Shown piece by piece: positions 1 through 9,201 of a stretch of DNA of 64,000 bases. The first letter of the stretch is position 1. Each line of letters opens with the position of its first letter. Made by a program: the position numbers and the translations under genes. Below the pieces are notes generated by a model that saw nothing but the letters and a program-made list of their open reading frames with translations, had not been told where the DNA came from and did not search any database. This DNA comes from Lichenifustis flavocetrariae (lineage in GTDB: Bacteria; Pseudomonadota; Alphaproteobacteria; Rhizobiales; Beijerinckiaceae), in assembly GCF_026130545.1 (NCBI RefSeq), contig NZ_JAMOIM010000001.1, forward strand, positions 124,001 through 188,000, written 5' to 3'.

Positions 1-225
1 TCCCGTCACGTGAAAGGCTTTCTTGGCGAGTTCGGTTTTGCGACCACGGCCGATGCCATGGCCGAGGGCAGCGATCTTGTGGCCTATATGGCGGCCAACA
101 GGGATGTCTGGCGGGGCTGGACCTATTGGGCCGGTGGGCCGTGGTGGGGGAATTACATGTTCTCGGTCGAACCGAGCTCGGCCGGCGACAAGCCGCAGAT
201 CAGCGTGTTGACCAAATATAAGTAG
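1..225 (+). CDS. Glycoside hydrolase family 5 (cellulase-type), C-terminal fragment
   Basis: The 5' part lies outside the window; only the last 74 codons are present, open from base 1 to the TAG at 223-225. The fragment carries a GEFG motif, which in GH5 enzymes holds the nucleophilic glutamate at the end of beta-strand 7, and then WTYWAGGPWWGNY, a pattern typical of the last strand of GH5 endoglucanases. Family knowledge points to hydrolysis of beta-1,4-glucan or a related polysaccharide, usually after export. It is followed after 37 bases by a flippase and a glycosyltransferase, so it probably belongs to a polysaccharide synthesis locus, where such hydrolases trim or edit the product. Exact substrate is not visible. 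Confidence 0.75.
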   Translation, partial: SRHVKGFLGEFGFATTADAMAEGSDLVAYMAANRDVWRGWTYWAGGPWWGNYMFSVEPSSAGDKPQISVLTKYK

Positions 226-262
226 CCGTCAGGCTTGATGGACGGCCACACAAGGAGACGGC

Positions 263-1771
263 ATGGGAGTTCGCGCCCTCAAGGCCAATTTCACGATCAA
301 CATCCTGGGCGCCTTGGTGCCTCTGGGCGTGTCGCTCGTGACCGTTCCGATCTATATCCGCCACATCGGCGACGCGCGCTATGGCGTGCTGTCGATCGTG
401 TGGGTCCTGCTCGGCTATCTTGGGTTCTTGGATTTTGGCCTGTCGCGAGCCGCCGTGAATGCGCTGGCGCGGTTGCGAGACGCACCGCAGGCGGATCGGG
501 CGAAGGTTCTCGTGACGACCGTCGCACTCAATCTTGCGCTCGGACTGCTCGGCAGCCTCATTCTGGCGGGTGTCGGCGGGTACCTGCTTCAGCATGTCCT
601 CAACGTGCCGGACGATCTGAAGCCGGAGATCGCACGGGCCTTTCCCTGGGTCGTCGCCTTGTTTCCCATGGCGCTGGTCGCTGGAGTGGGCATCGGAACA
701 CTTGAATCGCGTGAGCGCTTCCTGCTCGCCAATTGCCTCCAGGTCGGCGGTACGGCGGCCGGACAGATCGTGCCGGTGCTCCTGGCAGCCCTGGTCAGCC
801 CTTCGCTCGCCCTCATCATTCCGGCGGCCGCCCTCGCGCGTGGCCTGATGGTCGTGACAGTGCTGGTCGTGGTCTGGCGCAGCGAGGGGCCGCTTTCGTT
901 TCGTCAGTTCGACCGCTCGCAGGCGCGCAAGCTTCTCAGCTACGGCGGATGGATCACGGTCTCGGGTGTGATCAGTCCGATCCTGGTCTCCGCCGACCAG
1001 TTCGTGATCGGGTCCACCCTGGGCGTCGCGGCCGTCGCGCTTTACGCCATTCCAATGAACCTGGTCACGCGCAGCCAGGTGTTCCCGTCGGCCTTGGCCA
1101 GGACCTTGTTTCCCCGTATGTCGCACGCGGGCGGCGAAGATGCGCGGCGGCTGGCGCGGCGCGCCCTCGGGTCGCTGACCTACGGCTATGGCGCGATCTG
1201 TGCTCCGGCCATCGTGGCAACGCCCCTGTTCTTCCATTACTGGATCGGGCCGGAACGTGCCGCTGTCGCGGCGCCGGTCGCGCAACTCCTGTTCTTCGGT
1301 GCCTGGGTCAATGGCCTCGCTTTCGTGCCTTACGAATTGCTGCAAAGCCAGGGGCGACCTGATGTGACGGGCAAGTTCCACGCGGCTGAAGTCCTGCCCT
1401 TCACGGCCCTTTTGTGGGGTGCGACAAGCCTGTTCGGGATCATGGGAGCCGCCGTGGCCTGGAGTCTCCGCTGCGCCATCGATGCTCTGTGCCTGTATGT
1501 GGCGTCGCGGATGCCGCGTGAGGACCTGGCGCGGGCCATGGTGCCGCTGCTTCTGATGCTGGCCGCGGGCCTTCTGTCGCATTTCGTCGGCGACAGACTC
1601 TGGGCGGGGCTTGCCGCGACCGTGATCATCGGCCTCTTGGCATTGACGATGGCTCTGAGCCTGGATGCGGACCTGCGTCGACTTGCCGAGAGCGTCGTCC
1701 TTCGCCTGATACGGCGGGCGCCGAAACCGCCCCTCGACGATGTTGTCTCCCGCGTCGAGCCTTCCGCATGA
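263..1771 (+). CDS. Wzx-type polysaccharide flippase (MOP superfamily)
   Basis: A 502-residue hydrophobic protein with about 12 predicted membrane segments. It starts with an N-terminal amphipathic stretch and a first helix typical of Wzx/RfbX flippases (motifs LVTVPIYIRHIG and LDFGLSRAAVNALAR). These move lipid-linked sugar repeat units across the inner membrane. An AAGGAGA ribosome-binding site lies 7 bases before the ATG. The next gene starts inside its last codons (ATGA overlap), so the two are translationally coupled. Together with the GH5 gene upstream it forms the end of a polysaccharide locus distinct from the one at 46.5-58.5 kb, which has its own flippase. Confidence 0.85.
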   Translation: MGVRALKANFTINILGALVPLGVSLVTVPIYIRHIGDARYGVLSIVWVLLGYLGFLDFGLSRAAVNALARLRDAPQADRAKVLVTTVALNLALGLLGSLILAGVGGYLLQHVLNVPDDLKPEIARAFPWVVALFPMALVAGVGIGTLESRERFLLANCLQVGGTAAGQIVPVLLAALVSPSLALIIPAAALARGLMVVTVLVVVWRSEGPLSFRQFDRSQARKLLSYGGWITVSGVISPILVSADQFVIGSTLGVAAVALYAIPMNLVTRSQVFPSALARTLFPRMSHAGGEDARRLARRALGSLTYGYGAICAPAIVATPLFFHYWIGPERAAVAAPVAQLLFFGAWVNGLAFVPYELLQSQGRPDVTGKFHAAEVLPFTALLWGATSLFGIMGAAVAWSLRCAIDALCLYVASRMPREDLARAMVPLLLMLAAGLLSHFVGDRLWAGLAATVIIGLLALTMALSLDADLRRLAESVVLRLIRRAPKPPLDDVVSRVEPSA

Positions 1772-2820
1772 CGACCCTCTCGGTCGCTATGGCGACCTAC
1801 AACGGCGCCCGTTTTCTCCGCCACCAGCTCGACAGCCTCGCGGCGCAGGCGCTTCTGCCGGACGAGCTGGTGGTGACGGACGATGGATCGACCGACGCGA
1901 CGCTCGCCCTCCTCGAAGATTTCGCGGCGTCCGCGCCGTTTCCGGTGCGGGTTCATCGCAATCGCGACCAGCTCGGCTACCGGGCCAATTTCCTGCATTG
2001 CGCGAGTCTTTGCACCGGCGACCTCATCGCTTTTTGCGATCAGGACGATGTGTGGCTGCCGACAAAGCTCGCCACCCAGGTGGCTCAATTGGACGACGCG
2101 GAGGTGCAGCTCTGCTGTCACAACGTGCTCCTGGTCGACAGTCAGGGGCAGAGCCTTGGCCGGACCTTCCAGCAATGGGACATGCCGCCACGCTTCACCT
2201 TCAGGAGCGGACCGCCGTTCTGCTTCAGCATCGGCTTCACGCTCGTCTTTCGCCGCCGCCTCTTGGCCTTCGCGTCGCAATGGCCGCTCTCGCGCGATGA
2301 GAACGAACCGCACCTGCGGATGGCGCACGACCAGTGGTTCTGCTTTTTGGCCTTGGCGCTCGGCACGATCGCCTTCGTGCCGGAGGTGCTGGCGCACTAC
2401 CGGCAGCACGATCGCAACACCTCGGGGCCGCGTTCGGTCTGGGACGGGGTCTCGCCTGACGCCGCGGAACTCCTGGCGAGCCGCCGCGCGGAATATCGCC
2501 GCCTGAGCGTCGCGGCCCGCAACCGGGCGGACCTGCTGGCCGCCATGGTCGCCGCCGCCGAGCCGGCCGACCGACCGATATTGGCCACGGCGGAAGCTCA
2601 TTATGCGGTCTTGCACAAGACGTTAGGGCGGCGTCGGGATTTCTACCACAGCGCCTCTGCCAGCCAGGGCCTGTGGCGGCTCTTCGCGGCCGTTTGTCAT
2701 GGCGACTATCGGGTCGGGAGCCGCTGGCATTTTACGCCGCGCAATCTGATCCGCGACATGCTGCTACTCGGTGCTTTGGGCACGGCACAGCCTGGCGGCG
2801 CGCCCGAAGGCTCCAGCTAG
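1768..2820 (+). CDS. Glycosyltransferase family 2
   Basis: A 350-residue GT-A-fold glycosyltransferase. The N-terminal part shows SVAMATYNGARFL, then VVTDDGSTDATL (nucleotide-sugar binding) and CDQDDVW, the DXD-type metal site near residue 90. Family members of this shape are often rhamnosyl- or related sugar transferases acting on lipid-linked intermediates at the cytoplasmic face. The start overlaps the flippase stop by 4 bases. Its TAG stop shares a CTAG with the stop of the convergent purU gene, so the two reading frames overlap by 4 bases with no intergenic terminator. Sugar specificity cannot be read from sequence. Confidence 0.85.
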   Translation: MTTLSVAMATYNGARFLRHQLDSLAAQALLPDELVVTDDGSTDATLALLEDFAASAPFPVRVHRNRDQLGYRANFLHCASLCTGDLIAFCDQDDVWLPTKLATQVAQLDDAEVQLCCHNVLLVDSQGQSLGRTFQQWDMPPRFTFRSGPPFCFSIGFTLVFRRRLLAFASQWPLSRDENEPHLRMAHDQWFCFLALALGTIAFVPEVLAHYRQHDRNTSGPRSVWDGVSPDAAELLASRRAEYRRLSVAARNRADLLAAMVAAAEPADRPILATAEAHYAVLHKTLGRRRDFYHSASASQGLWRLFAAVCHGDYRVGSRWHFTPRNLIRDMLLLGALGTAQPGGAPEGSS

Positions 2821-3668
2821 AACACCACCGTTTTGTGGCCGTTGAGGAGCACGCGGCGTTCAAGGTGGAGCTTCACGGCACGAGCCAGCACCCGCGATTC
2901 GATGTCGCGCCCGACGGCCACGAAATCGTCCGGCGACAGGGCGTGGCTGACCCGTTCCGTCTCCTGCTCGATGATCGGTCCCTCGTCGAGATCGGGGGTC
3001 ACATAATGGCCTGTCGCGCCGATGATCTTCACGCCCCGCTCGTGCGCCTGATGATAGGGTTTGGCGCCCTTGAAGCTCGGTAGGAACGAGTGGTGGATGT
3101 TGATGATGTGGCCGAACAACTGCCCCGACAGGTCGTTCGACAAAACCTGCATGTAACGCGCCAGCACGATGAGATCCGCACCCGTCTCGCGGTAGAGCGC
3201 GAGAAGGCGGGCTTCCTGCTCGGACTTGTTGTCCTTGCTGACGGGCCAGACATGATAGGGAATGCCGGCCGCCTCGGCCGCCGTTCGGGTTGCATCGTGA
3301 TTCGACACGATCGCCACGATCTCGGCCCGCAGCCAGCCGACGCGGATCTGATAGAGCAGGTGCTCGAGGCAATGGTCGAATTTCGAGACCATGATGATGA
3401 TGCGCGGCACTTCATCGGCGCGGGTCAGCATCACATTCATGCCGAAATCGGCCACCATCGGCGACAGCACGGCTTCCAACGAATGCCGATCGACCGTCCC
3501 GGGCGCGATGAAGGCGATCCGCATGAAGAAGCGGTTGCTCGAGCGATCCCAGAACTGGGCGCTCTCGGCGATGTTGGCGCCGATCACCGCGATGGCGCTC
3601 GTCACGGTCGCGACAATGCGCGGGCGGTCCTGGCACGACAGCGTCAGAATCCAGGTGTGGTCCGTCAT
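2817..3668 (-). CDS. purU: Formyltetrahydrofolate deformylase
   Basis: Hydrolyses 10-formyl-tetrahydrofolate to formate and tetrahydrofolate, supplying formate for PurT-type purine synthesis or balancing one-carbon pools. At 283 residues it has the usual length: an N-terminal ACT regulatory domain (about residues 1-80, starting with ILTLSCQDRPRIVA) and a formyltransferase-fold domain (about 85-283). The active-site signatures INIHHSFLPSFKG and YVTPDLDEGPIIEQ are intact, giving the expected Asn-His-Asp triad. It is a cytoplasmic enzyme. The gene stands alone between a convergent glycosyltransferase and a DUF1348 gene read in the same direction. Confidence 0.93.
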   Translation of the reverse strand: MTDHTWILTLSCQDRPRIVATVTSAIAVIGANIAESAQFWDRSSNRFFMRIAFIAPGTVDRHSLEAVLSPMVADFGMNVMLTRADEVPRIIIMVSKFDHCLEHLLYQIRVGWLRAEIVAIVSNHDATRTAAEAAGIPYHVWPVSKDNKSEQEARLLALYRETGADLIVLARYMQVLSNDLSGQLFGHIINIHHSFLPSFKGAKPYHQAHERGVKIIGATGHYVTPDLDEGPIIEQETERVSHALSPDDFVAVGRDIESRVLARAVKLHLERRVLLNGHKTVVF

Positions 3669-3765
3669 GGTCGATGTTCCCCGATTGGCTCGCTTCTAGC
3701 AACCAGCGGGGTTCATTCGCAATCGCGAGACCGACCAAGCCTGCTCGCGGGCTGACGTTCGGTGA

Positions 3766-4239
3766 CTAAAGCCCAAGATCCGACAGTCCCGGATGGTCCG
3801 ACGGCCGGGGTCCGCCCTGGTCCCAGTGGAACTTCCGATCTGAGGCCCCGATGGGGAGATCGTTGATGCTGGCGTGGCGGGCCCGCATCAAACCGTGGGC
3901 GTCAAACTCCCAGTTCTCGTTGCCATAAGCCCGGAACCACTGCCCCGCCTCGTCATGGAACTCATAGGCGAAACGGACCGCGATGCGGTCCTGGGTGAAG
4001 GCCCAGAGTTCCTTGATGAGGCGGTACTCATGCTCACGCGCCCATTTCCGGGTGAGAAAGTCGATGATCGCGGGTCGGCCTTCGAAGAACTCACTCCGGT
4101 TCCGCCAGCGGCTGTCGACCGTATAGGCGAGGGCGACACGCTCCGGGTTGCGGCCATTCCAGCCATCCTCGGCGGCGCGGACCTTGATGATGGCGCTCTC
4201 TTGCGTGAATGGCGGGAAGGGTGGGCGTTGTTCGGCCAT
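3766..4239 (-). CDS. DUF1348 family protein (NTF2-like fold)
   Basis: A 157-residue soluble protein matching the DUF1348 / nuclear-transport-factor-2-like family. Visible family patterns are [24 protein letters not shown] and [17 protein letters not shown]2-like folds form a cone-shaped pocket and serve as small-molecule binding proteins or enzymes, but the substrate of DUF1348 is not established. The start at 4239 is chosen over an upstream in-frame ATG because a GAGGTGTTCC ribosome-binding site immediately precedes it and the family begins near this point. The flavoprotein gene upstream ends at 4272, 32 bases away on the same strand, so the two may be cotranscribed. Confidence 0.82.
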   Translation of the reverse strand: MAEQRPPFPPFTQESAIIKVRAAEDGWNGRNPERVALAYTVDSRWRNRSEFFEGRPAIIDFLTRKWAREHEYRLIKELWAFTQDRIAVRFAYEFHDEAGQWFRAYGNENWEFDAHGLMRARHASINDLPIGASDRKFHWDQGGPRPSDHPGLSDLGL

Positions 4240-4271
4240 GGAACACCTCGTTGGAAGGCTTGAGCGGTGGC

Positions 4272-5903
4272 TCAGCCTCGCTTGCCTTTCAGATCCTTCA
4301 TGATCTCGCGACCGGCATTGTATCCCGGAATCCCCGACACCCCACCCCCGGGGTGCATCGACGAGCCGCAAATGTAGAGCCCCTGTATGGGAGTGCGGTA
4401 ATCCGCATAGCCCGAGACGGGACGTTGGAAGAACAATTGGTCGGCCGACAACTCGCCATGGAAGATGTGGCCCTGCGGCAGGTTGACGATGTTCTCGATG
4501 TCCGGGGCAATGAGCAATTGCGCTTCGATCACGTCGTTGGAGAAGCCCGGAGCGTAGTCCTCGATCGTGTCGAAGACGGTCTTCTTGAACTTCTCCTTCT
4601 CGGTCGCCCAGTCCGCGCCCTTCAACTTGTAGGGGGCATGGCCGCCGAACAGGTTGACGACGTGCTTGCCCTCGGGCGCGAGCGTGGTGTCGACGATTGT
4701 TGGCACCACCGGGGTGATGAAGGGGCGGGACGAGTACCAGCCGTGCTTGGCGTCGTCATAGGCGCGCTCCAGATAGTCGATGTCGGGCGCGATATGCATG
4801 TAGGTCGGATAGGAGAAGTTGCCGAGCGCGCCCTCCTGCCGGATGCGGTCGAGGATGCGGTATTGCGGCGGCCGCTCGCACGCGATGTTCATCTTGAAGG
4901 CGGTCGAGAAGGTTCGGAAGTTCTTGATCTCGCGCGTCACCTGGGCCGGCAGGTGCTGCTCGCCGACAAGGTCGAGGTAAAGGATCTTGGCGCTGGCGTT
5001 CGAGATGATGGACTTTGCCGCATAGGTGTCGCCCTTGTCGGTGATCACCGACGTGGCGCGGCCCCCCTGGATGCGGACCTCCTTGATCGCGGCACCCGTG
5101 ACGATATCGACGCCTTTTTCACGGGCCGAGGCCGCAAGGGCCTGCGTGATCGCCCCCATGCCGCCCTTGATGAAGCCCCAGCCCCCCGCGCCCTCGTGCT
5201 CGCCCATGATATGGTGCATGATCACATAGGCCGAGCCGGGCGTCTTCGGCCCCGCGAACGTGCCGATCGAGGCGTAATAGGCCAACACCGCCATCACGCG
5301 GTCGTCCTCGAACCATTCGCGGAGGAAGTCGTAGGCGCTCATCGTCAGCATGTCGGCGATGCGGTACATCTTGCGGCCGATCTTGCGGTACCTCCACAAG
5401 AGCGAGGCACCGTCCTTGAATGTACGCCAGTCGCGCTTGGTCGGGTCGACCGGCGTTTCCCAGAGAAGCTTGCGGACGATGTCGGCCGCCTCGTTCAGGT
5501 AGCGGTCGAATTCTGGATAGATCTGGGCGTCGTGCTTCGAGAATTTGGCGAAACTCGCCTGCGTCTTCGGAATGCTCTCCGAGAACAGGATGTAGTCGTC
5601 GCCGGCCAGCGGTGAAATCATATCCGAGCAGGGCAGCACTTCGAGGCCATGTCGCTTGAGTTCGAATTCCTTGATGATGCGCGGATGCAGCAGGCTCATC
5701 AGGTAGGAGAAGATGGAGGCCCTGAAACCCGGCGCGATCTCTTCCGTCACAGCCGCGCCGCCGACGACGTCACGCCGTTCCAACACCAGAACCTTGAGAC
5801 CGGCGCGTGCGAGATAGTTGGCGCAGACGAGGCCATTATGTCCCGCCCCGATGATGATGGCATCGTAACTCTTGCCCACGGTCGTATCGGCGGCAACGGT
5901 CAT
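4272..5903 (-). CDS. Phytoene-dehydrogenase-like FAD oxidoreductase (PYROXD2-like)
   Basis: A 543-residue flavoprotein. A Rossmann dinucleotide-binding motif ([16 protein letters not shown]) sits at about residues 13-28, followed by a second FAD-contacting segment ([13 protein letters not shown]). The C-terminal end has the amine-oxidase/carotenoid-desaturase signature [17 protein letters not shown]. This composition fits the PYROXD2-like branch of the CrtI/NAD(P)-dependent oxidoreductase superfamily rather than a true carotenoid desaturase, since no crtB or other carotenoid gene is nearby. The start at 5903 has GGGAGA upstream; a longer frame runs on to 6017 without such support. The physiological substrate is unknown. 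Confidence 0.8.
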   Translation of the reverse strand: MTVAADTTVGKSYDAIIIGAGHNGLVCANYLARAGLKVLVLERRDVVGGAAVTEEIAPGFRASIFSYLMSLLHPRIIKEFELKRHGLEVLPCSDMISPLAGDDYILFSESIPKTQASFAKFSKHDAQIYPEFDRYLNEAADIVRKLLWETPVDPTKRDWRTFKDGASLLWRYRKIGRKMYRIADMLTMSAYDFLREWFEDDRVMAVLAYYASIGTFAGPKTPGSAYVIMHHIMGEHEGAGGWGFIKGGMGAITQALAASAREKGVDIVTGAAIKEVRIQGGRATSVITDKGDTYAAKSIISNASAKILYLDLVGEQHLPAQVTREIKNFRTFSTAFKMNIACERPPQYRILDRIRQEGALGNFSYPTYMHIAPDIDYLERAYDDAKHGWYSSRPFITPVVPTIVDTTLAPEGKHVVNLFGGHAPYKLKGADWATEKEKFKKTVFDTIEDYAPGFSNDVIEAQLLIAPDIENIVNLPQGHIFHGELSADQLFFQRPVSGYADYRTPIQGLYICGSSMHPGGGVSGIPGYNAGREIMKDLKGKRG

Positions 5904-6187
5904 GCACTCGTCTCCCAACGGCTGAGGCGTTTCGGGTTCGCGAGGGGGCGTCGCGTGTAACCCTGATCGGGCCGATGATAAGCCGCCTATTTTGAAACGT
6001 CTGCCAAAGAGTTGCACGCGGACGTCCCGCCTCTCGACGGTTTTAAAGACTGTCTTGCGCCCGCGCCGTCAAATGCGCGCAAATCGGCCGACGGCTCTTA
6101 ACCACTTGGAAAGAACTCAGACGCTGCTCGGCTCCAACGGCGCTATGGAGACTGGAGGGAGGCCTCTCCCGGTCCAGGAGTTGGTTC

Positions 6188-6979
6188 ATGCGTACTCGTT
6201 TCCTCGCGGCCTTTGGTGTAGGTCTCACCCTCGCGGCGCTTCCCGTCATGGCCCAAGCTCAAGACATGTCTGGCTATGACGAAGAGAGCACCCTGCCGCC
6301 TGTTTCCGGCACGCTGCATCTTCGTCCCGATGCTTACGGCTATGATGGGCATGGGATGGATGAGCGGCGGGGATGGCAGCGGCGCCGTTTTGTTCGCGCG
6401 GAGGATCCCCGGGTGTTCGCCGGCTCGCAATGGCGCGGCGGTGAGGCGGCCTATCAACAAAGTGCCGTGCAGGGTTATGCGCCGCGATACCGGCAGGCTT
6501 ATGTCCCGGCAACCCGCTGGGCCACAAGCGGCACCGGCCTCGTGGGCCTGATCGGCAATTCCGGAAATCCATTCGCGGGCGGCGGCACAGGTTGGGGCAC
6601 GGCCGATAGCGCCACCTCCGGTCCGGGCTACGCCACCGGTGGTGGCCTTGCCGGATGGGCGACCGAGCGCCCGCTCCGTGCGGTCTATGGTGAACCCGAC
6701 GTGATGGCCGGTGCCTATCAGCAAGCCGGATACGGCGCCGCGCCGCAGCTTGGCTATTATAGCTCGGGCGCGCCTTCCACTATGCCTTACTACAGCTCCG
6801 GGTCGTCGGCCGGTGCCTATGGGTCTCCGGGCGGTCTGCCGGCTTACCGGTCCGGCTCCTACGGGGCGGGGCCACGGGTGATCGTCCTCCGCCGTCATGC
6901 CGTGGTCTACCGAGGTTGCACCTGCGGACCGCGCATCGTCCGGGTCGGACACAGGCGTCGCCACCTGGTTTGGCGCTGA
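6188..6979 (+). CDS. Secreted Gly/Tyr/Ser-rich protein of unknown function
   Basis: A 263-residue protein with a clear Sec signal peptide (basic MRTRF, hydrophobic core, cleavage likely after AQAQ near residue 25). The mature part is low in complexity and rich in Gly, Tyr, Ser and Ala (for example LGYYSSGAPS and MPYYSSGSS). It ends in a strongly basic tail with a CTCG pair and repeated Arg/His (GHRRRHLVWR). I recognise no family. AGGAG lies 8-9 bases before the ATG. It is transcribed divergently from the flavoprotein gene and has no operon partner. Composition suggests a disordered surface, matrix or envelope-associated protein, but this is inference. Confidence 0.7.
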   Translation: MRTRFLAAFGVGLTLAALPVMAQAQDMSGYDEESTLPPVSGTLHLRPDAYGYDGHGMDERRGWQRRRFVRAEDPRVFAGSQWRGGEAAYQQSAVQGYAPRYRQAYVPATRWATSGTGLVGLIGNSGNPFAGGGTGWGTADSATSGPGYATGGGLAGWATERPLRAVYGEPDVMAGAYQQAGYGAAPQLGYYSSGAPSTMPYYSSGSSAGAYGSPGGLPAYRSGSYGAGPRVIVLRRHAVVYRGCTCGPRIVRVGHRRRHLVWR

Positions 6980-7145
6980 GCTGACTCATCTAACCGAAGA
7001 GCCATTTCGTTCCTTGCGAGCGAAGCCAGCGGCTATTTAGTTTGAACCAATTGAGAGGCCGACGCAGGCGGCGTTTCGAGCATTTCCCTGGCTACGACCA
7101 TTCCGGCCGCCTCGGGATGAAGGTCGTTGAGGTCCGATCAGGTTC

Positions 7146-7181
7146 TTGCCCCGGCAACGCGCTCCAGCGCTGCCGGGGCAA
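7146..7181 (-). terminator. Strong hairpin just after the KDA-dehydratase stop
   Basis: Perfect 11-bp arms (TTGCCCCGGCA at 7146-7156, TGCCGGGGCAA at 7171-7181) with a second 5-bp GCGCT/AGCGC pairing inside the loop. It begins 5 bases after the stop codon of the minus-strand gene. No T-tract follows, so it may stall polymerase or protect the 3' end rather than be a classical intrinsic terminator. Confidence 0.55.
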
Positions 7182-7186
7182 TCGCC

Positions 7187-8107
7187 TCATTTTCCCCAGC
7201 GCAGCACGGCCGGATCGAGGCGGCGGGCCACCTCGATCAATCCCTTGCGGGTTTCGGGATGGAGCGGCGTGACAGGCGCGCGCGGGTCTTCGCAGGCGAT
7301 GATGCCACCTTCCTTCATGAGGCTTTTCGCGGCCAGGAGACCGCATTGGCGGTTCTCGTAGTTGATGAGCGGCAGCCAGCGGTTATAGCGCTCCATCGCG
7401 TCTTCGCGACGGCCGGCCAGATAGGCATGGACGATGGGGCCGATGCCGTCCGGGTAGGCCCCGCCCGTCATCGAACCGGTGGCGCCGCCGTCGAGATCGG
7501 CCATCAACGTGATGGCTTCCTCGCCATCCCATGGACCGACGACCGCGTCGCCCCCGAGCGCGATGATCTCCCGCAGCTTGTTCGCCGCTCCGGGCACCTC
7601 GATCTTGAAATAGGAGACGTGCTCGATTTCCCGCGCCATGCGGGCCAGGAAATGCGCCGACAGCGCCGTGCCGCTCACCGGCGCGTCCTGGATCATGATC
7701 GGGATGTCGATCGCCTCCGAGACGGTTCGGAAGAACCCAAAGGTGCCGACCTCCGGCACCCGGATCGTCGCGCCATGATAGGGCGGCATGATCATGACGA
7801 GACTCGCGCCGAGGTCCTGCGCCCGGCGGCTTCGCTCCGCGCAGATCTTGGCGCTGAAGTGGGTTGTCGTCACGATCACGGGCACACGGCCCGCAACGTG
7901 TTCGAGCATGACGCGGGTGAGGGTCTCGCGCTCCTCGTCGGACAGCACGAACTGCTCGGAGAAATTGGCCAGGAGGCAGAGACCATCCGAGCCGGCGTCG
8001 ATCATGAAATCGAGGCAGCGCTTCTGGCTCTCGATGTCGAGCGCACCGCGCTCGTCGAAGGTCGTGGGCACGACGGGGAAAACCCCGCGCAGCGGATGCG
8101 TGACCAT
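7187..8107 (-). CDS. L-2-keto-3-deoxyarabonate dehydratase (DapA/NAL superfamily)
   Basis: A 306-residue TIM-barrel enzyme of the dihydrodipicolinate synthase/N-acetylneuraminate lyase superfamily. The Schiff-base lysine is in SYFKIEVPG. The position where DapA has its catalytic tyrosine carries Gln (IMIQDAP). This Q-for-Y pattern, along with GIFPVVPTTF-like and LLANFSEQF stretches, closely resembles L-KDA dehydratase (EC 4.2.1.43) of the non-phosphorylative L-arabinose pathway as I remember the Azospirillum enzyme. It would convert L-2-keto-3-deoxyarabonate to alpha-ketoglutarate semialdehyde. No other pathway gene lies nearby; rlmB is 33 bases upstream on the same strand. A related sugar-acid dehydratase activity remains possible. 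Confidence 0.72.
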   Translation of the reverse strand: MVTHPLRGVFPVVPTTFDERGALDIESQKRCLDFMIDAGSDGLCLLANFSEQFVLSDEERETLTRVMLEHVAGRVPVIVTTTHFSAKICAERSRRAQDLGASLVMIMPPYHGATIRVPEVGTFGFFRTVSEAIDIPIMIQDAPVSGTALSAHFLARMAREIEHVSYFKIEVPGAANKLREIIALGGDAVVGPWDGEEAITLMADLDGGATGSMTGGAYPDGIGPIVHAYLAGRREDAMERYNRWLPLINYENRQCGLLAAKSLMKEGGIIACEDPRAPVTPLHPETRKGLIEVARRLDPAVLRWGK

Positions 8108-8140
8108 GGTGGTGTGACTCCCTGTTTTATGGCCTAACGA

Positions 8141-9043
8141 TCAGGCCGCTGGATCTGCCGCGGCGCGGAGCTGTAGCATCGTCAGAGCAGCCGCACAGGC
8201 GTTGGACACATTGAGGCTCTTGATCGGCCCAGGAAAATCGAGCTTGGCGATCACGTCGCAATTCTCCCGCGTCAATCGTCGCAGTCCCTTTCCCTCGGCG
8301 CCGAGTACCAGCGCGGTCGCTTTGGCGACCTCGACCGTCTGCAGCGGCACGGCGCCCTCCGAATCCAGGCCAATCCGGGTGTAGCCGCGGTCTCCCAATG
8401 CCTCCAGGGCGCGCGCCAAATTGACGATCGTGATGATGGGGACATGTTCAAGCGCGCCGGAGGCCGCCTTGCCGAGCACGCCCGTCAGGTCGGGGGCATG
8501 GCGCTCGGTGGTGATCAACGCCGCGGCCCCGAAAGCCGCGGCCGTGCGCAGGATGGCGCCGACATTATGCGGGTCGGTGACCTGATCGAGCACCAGCACC
8601 AGCCCTTGCTCCGGCAGGTCGTCAAGATCCAGCGCCGCGAGCGGGCGGGCTTCGATCAGCAGTCCCTGATGGACGGCATCGCGCGGCAGCCGGGCCGCGA
8701 GATCGTCGTTTGACACGATGACAGGCTGCAACTCGCGTGCGGCGATCTCGGCCGCGAGCCGCCCTACTGCCGCATCGGTCGCGAGAAGCCGGACGATCGT
8801 GCGGCGCTCGGACCGCAAGACCTCGCGCACAGGGTGAAAGCCCCACAGCGTGACGAGATCGGGGTCGCCCCGATGGCGGTCGCGCCCGTGCGAGGCGCGG
8901 TTCGTCCGAGGCTCGTTTTTCGGAGACTCGGTTCTCGGCGCGCGTGGCGGCTTCGAGTCGGAAGTCCTCCCCCCAGGCGTTCGTTCCGAAGGCTTGCCGA
9001 ACGAAGAGCGCGTTCCAGGTGATCCGTTCTGCTTGCGTGTCAC
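8141..9043 (-). CDS. rlmB: 23S rRNA (guanosine-2'-O-)-methyltransferase RlmB-type
   Basis: A 300-residue SpoU/TrmH-family (SPOUT) methyltransferase. An N-terminal basic, low-complexity extension of about 60 residues precedes the substrate-binding domain (WGFHPVREVLRSERR), and the C-terminal trefoil-knot domain follows. The three SPOUT motifs are visible: DPHNVGAILRTAAAFG (motif 1), VLGAEGKGLRR (motif 2) and KSLNVSNACAAAL (motif 3). Enzymes of this group methylate G2251 of 23S rRNA, though TrmH-family paralogues with other targets exist. The GTG start at 9043 has GAGG six bases upstream. The start is divergent to the PepSY-like gene, separated by about 158 bases. Confidence 0.88.
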   Translation of the reverse strand: MTRKQNGSPGTRSSFGKPSERTPGGRTSDSKPPRAPRTESPKNEPRTNRASHGRDRHRGDPDLVTLWGFHPVREVLRSERRTIVRLLATDAAVGRLAAEIAARELQPVIVSNDDLAARLPRDAVHQGLLIEARPLAALDLDDLPEQGLVLVLDQVTDPHNVGAILRTAAAFGAAALITTERHAPDLTGVLGKAASGALEHVPIITIVNLARALEALGDRGYTRIGLDSEGAVPLQTVEVAKATALVLGAEGKGLRRLTRENCDVIAKLDFPGPIKSLNVSNACAAALTMLQLRAAADPAA

Positions 9044-9201
9044 GTAACCTCGGAGGCGGCGGGTCCGACCCTCATGATCGAAGTCTGGACGCAGCGCGTT
9101 TCCTCAAAGCGCAACGGATGTCCGAAAGCAAGGTCCACGGCATGGAGCGAGTGCCGGACGTTATTCATGGCCTATTCAGGGCGCGGACCTATCTTGGAGG
9201 G

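Noticed and set aside
200-1582. Long minus-strand open frame opposite the first flippase
   Set aside because: The translation is rich in Arg, His, Gln and Asp with no family pattern; it is the antisense shadow of a GC-rich gene. The same holds for the minus-strand frames at 16506-18293 and 48421-50658 and others opposite clear genes.
2673-3755. Plus-strand open frames opposite purU (2673-3083, 3090-3755)
   Set aside because: Antisense shadows of a well-conserved enzyme with no family match of their own.
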